Source: Magnolia sinica
Taxonomy: Eukaryota > Streptophyta > Magnoliopsida > Magnoliales > Magnoliaceae
Direction of reading: 5' to 3'
Length of the DNA: 64,000 bases
Assembly (NCBI RefSeq): GCF_029962835.1
Contig: NC_080589.1
Location: 23,178,586 to 23,242,585 of the forward strand
The translations under genes were made by a program, and so were the position numbers. Within the stretch, counting starts at the first letter, position 1. The number at the start of each line of letters is the position of its first letter. This document shows positions 55,522-64,000 of this stretch, one piece after another. Below the pieces are notes generated by a model. It saw only the letters and a list, made by a program, of their open reading frames with translations. It ran no database searches and was not told the DNA's origin.

Positions 55522-58500
55522 TGTAATGCCTTAAAAATCGGGGGTCAAGTAAAAGTCCAACTCCCGAGTTCCAATGCATCACTTATACAACATATGTAAT
55601 GATGATTAAATGTTGTCTGTATTAGTACATAAAACATGAGTAAGATTAAGCCAAATTAGTAAAACATAATCCAGGGACAGTTGTAATACGCAAGCAGAAG
55701 ATTGAAACGAAGATATATAAGTTTACAAATCAGTATAAGTCTCTAAAGTATGTGTGCTCTACCAGGTCAATAATTACATTTATTGTTCAAAATATAAAAG
55801 GTCAAAAGTGTAATAGTCCACTACAAGTATAACCCTGAAGCCCCGCCGATAAGAGCGATCTATGTAAACCCGCTTGAATACTGCATGTACGAGAATGCCT
55901 CCTCATCATCCTCAAAGTCCGGCTCCGCCTCGTAGGCTGTGCCATCGTTTGGACCTACAACAGGGTCTGGTTGGTGTTTAAAATATCGTCCCGTAACATG
56001 GGAGTAAGTGATCAACTTAGTGGAACAATAAAGCAAAGGTTAACATGTTATCAATTCAGTCAAGCAGTAATGATAAAGCAATACAATCGAACATCCCTAA
56101 GTACTCTGATTAATGCAGGATGGTATGAATAAATGATGGATGCTCTCGCCTGCACTCCCTCAGTGATCTTCATCTAACGGTCGCGCATGTCAGTCACTCC
56201 CTCGTGCTCTCTACACATCGTCAAACGGCACATGCAATGTGGTGCATGAGCGTGATTACCAAGTTCTTATCAGTTCTTTTTATACAGCCGGGTTGGGAAG
56301 CTAAGGTACCTCCCTTATATCAATTCTCAAACGATGATCTATTCTAGGGTCGTCAGTCCTAGTAAATCTCATACGATGATACGGTTCTAGGTCACTACAA
56401 AGGGCTCGTCACCTGATCAGTGCAGGCCTAGTTTGTACTCTTATTGCTACGGAAAGGCTCGTCGCCTCTAGCAGTCTCAGAGTACACTCGAGGTCACTAC
56501 AAAGGGTTCGTCACCTGATCAGCATAGGCCGACAGCTCGAATACAGTATCTCATACCACCGTATTCAGCTCACGAGTCTAGGTTGCTCACTAGTAACTAC
56601 GGGGAGGCTCGTCACCCCAGCGTAGGCTGACAGCTCGACCACGGTGTCGCATACCACCATGCTCGGCCCATAAGTCTTAGCGAATCGGGGTACCAAGGTT
56701 AAAGGGGTTTTCACTGGTGAGTTTGGTACCCTAGATTCAAACAGTAGTGTCCATACATGGTGAACATACATCGGGTCAATCGGATTACTTAACGAGCTCG
56801 ACTAGTACGAGCGCACGTTGAATTGACCGACATGAAGTGCATAAGTACTCCATGTGGCCTAACCACTGCCGACAACCAAGGTATGACTCGGGTTCATCGA
56901 ACACGTCTTATGTGGTGAAATCAACCTCAGCTACCTATTCAATACTTGTTGCCGATTGCCTGAACTATTCCATAGTCCCAAACACATTCAATTATAACAG
57001 ATAATCAGATAAGCTAATCAGAACAGTAATGGATCAACAATTTCAATCATATAAGCATGTGAGCATTTGATGGATTTCAACTTAAACACACATATGCGGT
57101 GCCTAAGTGAAACAGACAATGAATATAAGTTACATGGAGGAAATCATACACATTGTTATGGTAGTTGAGAATCTCTTCTCAATGCCCGTATAAAGTATAA
57201 TATATCACACACTTGTTCATTCAGACATTTCTACAAATACTTAGACGACATATTCCAACATACATGACGTATGTCGGTTATAACACGTATTAGGGCAAAT
57301 TCTTTCATCAAGGTGTTGTTACACATACAACTAGCAAAAACACATAACAATTTATCATGGCAAACATACGTTCAAATTCTATACATATATGATACTTTCT
57401 ACATACACATGGAATACACTAAACTCAATATAGTTCATATATATCTGAAACGCGAAACAAACATCGCATTTGGCATGTGAAATAGCACCCATATCAGTAA
57501 TAAACCATTAACCGACATTGAAAGCCTTGAAAACCATAACCTATATGTTTATAGTCCGCACCTTTCGCCGGTAGACTTGTAACGAACTCAGTTTTAAAGT
57601 TAAGTCTTTGTCTATGGCAATTGGCAACCTATAACATAAATTAGGTTAGTTATTTCATAACTTACGCTATCTGAAACCCTAAAACAGATTAGGGTTAGGT
57701 TTTCTTACCCAAATATAACGTCGGAATCACTGGATTAATGATGTAGATGCGGTAGCTAAGGCTGAGGAGTAATGGGATCGAATCCCAGTAAGAACTTCCA
57801 ACTCACTCTCTCACTTCCTGTCTTTTCCTTTCTCTTTTCTCTTCTCTCTCTCCTAGGGTTTTCTCAAATTTGTATGGGGCGAGAGAGAGAGGGTTTAAGG
57901 TCCTTATATAGGCCCAGGTTTGATGGAAATGGCCCTAGGGCCAAGGTATATTTAGGTTATATCTAAATACAGACTGTTCCAGTCCAACGGAGCACTTCTG
58001 GTGGCCCCTTTTCCATGTGCGGTCAGACTTAAGCTCCCTGACCATGGATCTAGGTCAGGCTGAGTTGTCGTTCTGATCAGGTTTGTAGATCAGCCATGGT
58101 GGACCAGTTTCAGTTCAACGGTCACGGTCACTCGATCAGGGTCACAAGTATACCAATATGTGTGGGACATTTTTCCTAATCTGAGAGTATATTTGGGTCA
58201 GATTCTGACGGTCTAAATCCTTATATTTGGCCCGCAAGCGACACGACTCAGATTACTTAAATTCGGATTTTATTTCTAAATATTTTCACGTTTCTCACAC
58301 ACCTCCGGGCTCAAGTTGTGCATTTCTAGACACAATTAGGACTTGATTTCTGAACGGGTTGTCAATTCCAGTAATGCCATCACATCCATATAGTTTCGTG
58401 AGAATCGGACTTTCGATGTGTGGTCCAGGTCCGATACGAAGTTTCAAGATGCTCCCGAGAGCAACTGGGTTTAAAGACGGATTTTAGATTTCAGGGTAAT

Positions 58501-58687
58501 GTAGCGTCAATGATTCTGCACGTTTTGGGTCTTGTAGATAATATTTAAAGTGATTAGTGCTAATTTCACAAGCACTCTAGTTCAGCATTTGCTAACTTTA
58601 ACCTAATTTCTAAAAGTTTTTGGTCCTGGGTGATTTCTGTCTGAGGTGGCACTCGGGTCCCTGTACGGATTTTTTCGAGACGTTACA
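55522..58687 (-). mobile_element. 3.2-kb solo LTR-like unit, TGTAACGCCC family, copy 3
   Basis: TGTAATGCCTTAAAAATCGG to TTTCGAGACGTTACA, flanked by AAAAT at 55517-55521 and 58688-58692. It is collinear with copy 1 from end to end: acidic frame (55860-55980, minus strand), ACTAAGTTGATCACTTACTC reversed at 56000-56025, repeated GGCTCGTCACC words (56405-56615), TATA box (57902-57911) and the end GGTGGCACTCGGGTCCCTGT. Within 56330-56660 the AGG(G/C)TCGTCACC module occurs four to five times, once more than in copy 1. Confidence 0.85.
55860..55980 (-). other. Short acidic reading frame inside LTR copy 3
   Basis: On the minus strand this reads HQPDP, a short spacer, AYEAEPDFEDDEEAFSYM and a stop nine codons further on. 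The same order occurs in copy 1 (5649-5748: HQLDP..AYAAEPDFLDEEEEFSYV) and, more diverged, in copy 2 (40439-40558: HQPEPD..DEEEERAYY). It has no upstream ATG. The conserved words CACTGAGTT and CACTCACTCC lie about 40-50 bases before it. It could be a 3' exon spliced in from inside the element. Function unknown. Confidence 0.45.
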
Positions 58688-58692
58688 AAAAT

Positions 58693-61600
58693 CCTGTAGC
58701 AACTCTCAACAAATACAATCATGCATCTTTGACGATTGTACCCTGCTCCTCATCAATATGAACACAAATATCATCTAGGCCACCTGTGCTACCTGTACGG
58801 TTATATATTCGATGAATGAGTGGCCAACTCAGTGTGAATTCCCCTCAAGATTACACATCGCCGCATTAGGTAAGTATAGTTATAAAAATATAAAAAGGCA
58901 TACAAAATGATACATGATGTAGTCTTATTAAATACATGGATGCATAAGTGCACATCAACTAGGGATACTCATCCAGTTGGCTTTTAGGCAAAACCCATGT
59001 ATGTGGCTGGTCACCAGCGAAAGTATATAGTACATGCGTAGTGCTAAACTTACCGAAGGTGGGTCGATAGTTGATGGTCTGGGAGCTAGCGAAACGATAC
59101 CCCAACTAAATCCTATTAGGCACGTGCTACAGCATACAGAATTAGCCACCCGTCATCGCCCGAATGCTAAGAATGCATGATTAACCCATCCATTATTATT
59201 CCATTTACAACCAGCTAGTTTAATAAGCTCATAGGTCACTACAGGGGGTTTGTCACCCAGCGTAGGCCGACAGCTCATGCATAGTGTCCCATACCACTAT
59301 CCCTAGCTCATGAGGCTACCATTTTAGGATGTTTAATGGAAATCCATCGACTAGTGGCCAATCAGTTTCAATATCGGGACTTACCATCACATAGTTATGT
59401 AGAAATAAATCATCGAAGCCACATAGTGCAAATATTAAGTCGAGGCCAGATAAAGTAAATAATAAATCGAAATCATATAGGATAAGTATCAAATCAACGC
59501 AATAAAAGACCATCCTCAAAAACCATGTAGACACAATAACCCACGGATGGTAGGCCCACTTCAATATTCACGTTATTCTAACCACTATATCGAGGGTCCA
59601 TTATAAACACAGTCAATCAAGTTACATCCCAAGTGTGGGTGTACATTTATATGTGGGGTTTCCCATTGATATACTAGTTTAAGTTCCATAAACATTTCAC
59701 AAATAATCCACAAGCATAAGAAGATATGCAAGATAAATATTAAGCATGTAACCTAGCAAGCTGATTCCATCAACTAACACATGTGATTATAAGAAAAAGA
59801 TATCAATTATCAACTGAAATTAACATAAAAACTATCACTTAAGCTAATGGAAAAATGGAAAGCTTAAGGGGAAGAAATCATCACCTTATGTTTTGAATCT
59901 CCAACTGATGTTGCTAAGAAGCGCGTGCACCCTTAGAATTGAATCCTACCATGAATTGTAAAGTTGTACATGAGATTAGGTTTCTACAAAGTATTTATGA
60001 TCAAGATTAATATGACTTAGAGTTTGAATTACTTGTTTTTAGGGTTTTGATGTAGAACTTAGGGTTTTATCCTAGAGTTTAGTCCTAGACTTAGATTCTA
60101 GGATTTATATGCTAATTACTGTACAATTGATTATAATGCTAATAATATTAATAATTTTATGGTAATAATATAATTAATATTAGTTAATATGACACTAATA
60201 ATCATTGTAATGGAAATAAATAGTATGCTCTACTATTAATGATGATCTTTAAGAATGAAGAATAAAATGCTTTTATTTAATCATTGAAATCTGTATGTAA
60301 TAACCGATATTAGTATAGGTAATTTACTAATAGCTATTAATAATCATAATTAATGATAATAGTGCTAATAATGATGATTGTAATTGAAATAAATTCAATT
60401 TGGGAGGTGAATGTGGGCTCACCTTATCCGACTCGGTAGTTCAACTCGACCTCCTTCAAAACGTCGAATGCTCCGTGACTCGATCATCTTCTTTCCTTCT
60501 TTCTTTCCCTTATCTTTCTCCTACTCACTTTCTTTTTTCTCATGATCTAACAGGGTTTGGGCCTGCTCCAAACTTGGATTCACTCAACCGAGTTGACTCA
60601 GCAAGTCAAGATCCCATCGCTTCCCTACCTTCCTTCTCCTTGCTTCTTTATTCTTCTCCTTCCTTTCTACTTCACATTTTCCTTTGTCTCGCACTATTGT
60701 TTGCATGTTGCACATCCAGCCACACCATGGACTCGGGACTCCAATAATGAACCCAACCCGGCTCACTCAAAAACGCAACGAGTTAACTTGGTATTAACTG
60801 AGCAACCATCAACCACACACAAACACTCTGTCTCCCCCTTTCTTCCTCTGATTCCCTCTCCCTAGTCTACCACTGACCTTCATGCTGGACTAACCAGGGC
60901 TGGACTCAACCCAAACCCATACCCAACTCGGGCCAACTCGGTGGAATTCAGCCGAGTTGACTAGGCAGCAACAAATGGCTCAACCTCTCCCTTTCTCTTT
61001 CGTTTCTCTCCCTATTTCTCCTTCTCCATTCCTTTTCCTTTCTCTCTTCCTTTTCTTCTCATTTATAGAGGTCCAATAGAATCTGGAATCAGAAGAACTT
61101 GGCCTGACTCGAGTTTGCAACTCGACAGCGAGTCAGTCTCGGGTCAGTTCAAGCCGGTGCAACTGCACACCTTCTTTCTTCTGATTCTTCTTCCTCTGTT
61201 ACTTCCCTTCCTTTCCTCCTTCTTCTTGTTAAAACAGGTCCAGCAACACCTGGACTCAAACGCAGCTCGGTACGGTTCGCTGGGCAGCAACTCGGCCCGA
61301 CTCGAACCTCGGATGGGAGTGCAGCAGCGCACTCACCCGCTCTTCTCTCTCAGTCTTTCTTCTCCATTCTCTTTCTCACCCTTTTTTCTACTTTTCTGCA
61401 TCTTTGGAGGCCCAACAGATCCCTTGGCTCAACCTGATTCCGCCCCGACTCAAGACGACTCGGTGCAGTTCTAAACGAGGAAGAAGGGCTGTTGCTAATG
61501 GTGGATTGCCATCGGGCGGGTTTTTCTCCAAAAGTAGGCGTCTACGTGATGTGTACAGGTCCTTGGGGCTTGGAGGGATGATATTTCGAAGCTTCATGGA

Positions 61601-61800
61601 AGTTTTTATGGTGGGTTCGATGGGAGGATGGGAACCGACCGTTTCTCGGGTGTAACTGCGGGGAATGGAGGAGAAGACATTGTTGTTGATCTCCTCCTTC
61701 TACTAGAATTTCCCAAGGCTTTCTCAGACCTGTTGGATGAGAGTGAACGGTTTGGATTTTGACAGCTGTCCCGTTTATAAAAACAGGCAGCCCAAGATAT
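58693..61800 (-). mobile_element. Divergent LTR relative, right part
   Basis: After the AAAAT duplication the family layout starts again: an acidic minus-strand segment (58719-58793), GGCCAACTCAGTG (58822-58834), and GGTTTGTCACCCAGCGTAGG at 59247. There follows an AT-rich stretch (60060-60390), a long CT-rich leader (60480-61480) and a minus-strand TATAAA box (about 61774-61780). This is the same order as in copies 1 to 3 but stretched to about twice the length. The right end is not identified. Confidence 0.5.
60470..61480. repeat. CT-rich tract with GACTCGG words
   Basis: Repeated CTTTCTCTTTC blocks alternate with CGAGTTGACTC, GGCCAACTCGG and CTCGACT words. Open frames here (60400-60865, 61115-61474) encode low-complexity S/L/F/P strings and are best seen as composition artefacts. 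Confidence 0.6.
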
Positions 61801-63303
61801 TTTTGGCATTGGTTCTCTATGGGAGCCCTAATCCACGTAGCTAGAGATGGACGGCTGAGAATGCTTAAGACGGACGGCTAGGATCAAGGGAGAAGGGCTC
61901 ACGCAGATTGCCAAGATGGTAGCAGCAGATTTCCATTTCTGAAAATGTGGTTTTCATAGTCCATATGCATCTGGATTTGTGTCCACACATGTGCCTCCCT
62001 CCATGCGAGGCAAGTTGAATTTCGGTTGAAACTTGATGATGCACCTAATGCATGGTTTGGATCAATCATTGGTGGGCCATGATCAACACAACTGATGGCG
62101 TTTTTCAAACGCGATGCTGGCGGGAAGAAAAGAAGAGAATATTTTCTCCCTTCCCAAACGAGGTCGGGTCAATGCGGCTTGACCGAGCCTCTCAACTCAG
62201 TGCACAGCGGGTGCACGCCCCCTTGTGCACTCGCAACTTCAAAAGTGGGATCCACCATAGGGATTTCGACGGATCCACTCCGTCCATTTGCTTTGTAGGG
62301 CTTCATTATGACCCTAAATCATGGATGGGGCCGATCCTAAACTTAGGTGGGCCATACAATCTGAATCGTGATCTTTAACTATTGATTACCGTTGTTACGA
62401 TGGTTAGATTAATTCCAATCTGAGCATAAACAGTTAAAATGGTCCCAAGGGTCCCTTAGTTGGAAATCAACCATTGGATTATGCACGATATGAGCTAATA
62501 TTCATTTAAAACCTAAGTGTTATTGCTACTATATTTTTAATTACATTATTATTACCAAATTTATCATTACTTGTATTAAATATGATGGCTCTTTCTTCAG
62601 AAGCTGTATTATACACTTTTACAACTGATTCATCTATATGTACGTATTTATCATACTTATTTTATTTTATTTTGAATCACGGGTTACCCTAAGGGAAGTT
62701 GGGAACCTGATGAACTATTTGATCGGTCTGTCTGAGTGGTTGAAGTCCTAGAGTAGATGTCTCTGAAGTCGTGATGGACTGTTTTGAGAACCAATCAAAT
62801 GGATAGTTTGATACCTGAATGGGGATTGCTTTCGATGGTCAGATCATCTCAAATTTGAACATCAACGGTCAAAAGACCCTTAGGGATCATCTGTGCATTT
62901 GGGATCATCTGTTTCATGTGTTGATAATGCCCTTACTACTATTAAATTCTATAATAATATTACTTGCATTATTATAATGTTATTACTCATTTTTTCTTTG
63001 TACATTATTATTATTATATTTGTATACCTAAATATTTACTTATTTATTTATTTATTCATTTATTTTCATTAGTAGTAGTATTTTACGTAGGACCCGTCCT
63101 TGATTAGAGTCATCCACAGTTTGAACCACGTCTTGTTAAGTTATGTGTCCAAATCCCGGGCATGGCTACCACTTGGTCAGCTTATGGTTAGTTTTACAAT
63201 TCGATGGTCGAGTTATGGAAATTGATCGTTAGATTGATTAATGGAATGTTGTGATTGATTCATAATTTATCTGAGGAGTCCTAATGTAAACGTATGGTCT
63301 ACC
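61801..63303. other. Unassigned sequence
   Basis: No gene. GATGGACGGCTGAGAATGC and CGGACGGCTAGGATC (61848-61884) are short direct repeats. 62240-62380 resembles the GGCCCAC-type repeats. 62520-62660 and 62930-63080 are AT-rich with TTATTTATTTATTTATT. TACGTAGGACCCGTCCTTGA at 63085 resembles the start of the 5.2-kb unit (TGTAGGACCCGTATCC), perhaps an end of another relative. Confidence 0.35.
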
Positions 63304-63540
63304 TAGGGGTGCACAACTAACCGTTGGAATTGTGTAACCGAACCGGAACCGTTGGATCGGTCCGGTTTGGTCCGGTTCTAAGGTGCTAACGGTCCGGGTC
63401 CGGTTCCGGTTCCTAAATTTTCTGAACTGTTGATTACGGATCAGTTCCGGTTTAGGGTCCTGTAGAACCAAACCGAACCATTGATCTGAACCGTTAACCG
63501 AACCGTTGATCCAAAACGTGACAGGAACTGTGGATCCGAG
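63304..63540. repeat. CCGGTT/AACCGG-rich repeat, possibly a hAT-derived MITE
   Basis: TAGGGGTGCACAACTAACCG is followed by many AACCGAACCG, CCGGTTCCGG and GGTCCGG words. A TAGGGGTGCA-type start with such a body is a familiar non-autonomous hAT layout in plants. The right end and an 8-bp duplication were not found. Confidence 0.45.
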
Positions 63541-64000
63541 TTATTATTCTTTTAAAAAAAAAAAAAAACCCTAAGTCGCTAACTCCTTTAGCGCCTACCC
63601 TCTCGCCGTACCCCTGCCCTTTTTAAACGCCCCACCCCTGCCCTCTACCCTCTCTCTTGCTGCCCTCCCTCTGCCCTCTCTCTCTCTCATGTGTTTATCT
63701 AGGCAGCAAAAGCAAGAGATATCAATGACCTTGCCAGATTAAGGGCTAGGATGTAACGGGGCAGCCGTAATTTGTATTAAGGGAGTTGGGTCTTCGACAC
63801 TTCGTATCCTCTTTACGATTCGTCGAGCTCCCCCTACATGGATCCCGAATTTGATTGCCAACAATACGGTAGACCCGATAAGCTATACTTGAATTACAGA
63901 TGGAAGCCAAACGCCAGCGAGCTTCCAAGGTACCATTTCTCTTTTTCCTTGTTTTTTCTTTTTTTCCATGCTCTTGTTCTTACTGTGTAGTGGGACCCAC
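63541..64000. other. Right edge, unrecognised
   Basis: A run of 14-15 A at 63556-63570 precedes a CCCT-rich stretch (63595-63690) with a short (TC)n. A 60-codon minus-strand frame at 63746-63928 has no motif I recognise. CTTTTTCCTTGTTTTTTCTT near the edge is T-rich. TAGTGGGACCCAC at the end resembles the fold-back arm. Confidence 0.35.

Noticed and set aside
60400..61474. Frames of 102-119 codons as possible secreted proteins
   Set aside because: Hydrophobic S/L/F/P strings come from CT-rich DNA in a known LTR layout; no conserved motif.
1..64000. tRNA, rRNA or microRNA genes
   Set aside because: No cloverleaf with A/B boxes or rRNA core sequence recognised by eye; a covariance-model scan would be needed to exclude them fully.

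Overview
This is a piece of plant nuclear genome made almost entirely of transposable elements. I found no intact host gene, no rRNA or tRNA gene, no CRISPR array and no operon-like layout. The evidence for a plant is: LTR retrotransposons with plant-type primer-binding sites (tRNA-Asp and initiator tRNA-Met), a CACTA transposon with the usual CACTACAAGA ends, telomere-like TTTAGG repeats, and many copies of a fold-back repeat whose arms read like GTGGGCCCCACCATGATGTA. From memory, that last repeat is typical of magnoliid trees such as Liriodendron, Magnolia or Cinnamomum. The lineage is a low-confidence inference.

Layout. 1-767: end of a Ty1/copia element and its 3' LTR, cut by the window edge. 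768-2894: no recognised gene. 2900-14133: a complete but dead Ty1/copia element with a TATTT target duplication. It is split by two later insertions: a 3.1-kb LTR-like unit (5283-8411, duplication TAATT) and a solo LTR of an Athila-like family (9641-12101). 14139-18887: fold-back repeats and low-information sequence. 18888-35693: two CACTA ends that appear to bound one 16.8-kb element with no visible transposase. It holds a 2.4-kb telomere-like higher-order array, a 167-bp tandem repeat, a Mutator-type MITE with a 9-bp duplication, fold-back repeats, and a 5.2-kb LTR-like unit (28509-33728, duplication TATTC).

35694-39374: nothing recognisable. 39375-40142: 5' LTR, primer site and gag start of another copia element. 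It is interrupted at 40143 by a third member of the 3.1-kb LTR family. That copy is itself interrupted by a full-length Athila-like Ty3/gypsy element, 41473-53411 (2.1-kb LTRs, duplication CATGT, tRNA-Asp primer site, gag-protease-RT-RNase H-integrase with several stops and frame breaks). 53417-55227 continues the interrupted LTR. 55228-about 61800 looks like a more divergent relative, with a clean 3.2-kb solo copy inserted at 55522-58687 (duplication AAAAT). The right edge holds a CCGGTT-rich, possibly hAT-derived repeat and unrecognised sequence.

The coding remnants encode retroelement proteins only: capsid and nucleocapsid, protease, integrase, reverse transcriptase and RNase H. All carry inactivating changes. 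Target duplications and nesting give a relative order: copia first, LTR units into copia, Athila into an LTR unit. The most notable signals are the telomere-like higher-order array inside the CACTA, a short acidic reading frame recurring at the same place in four copies of the LTR family, and the very large LTR-like unit at 28509. I did not find a convincing new cellular system.
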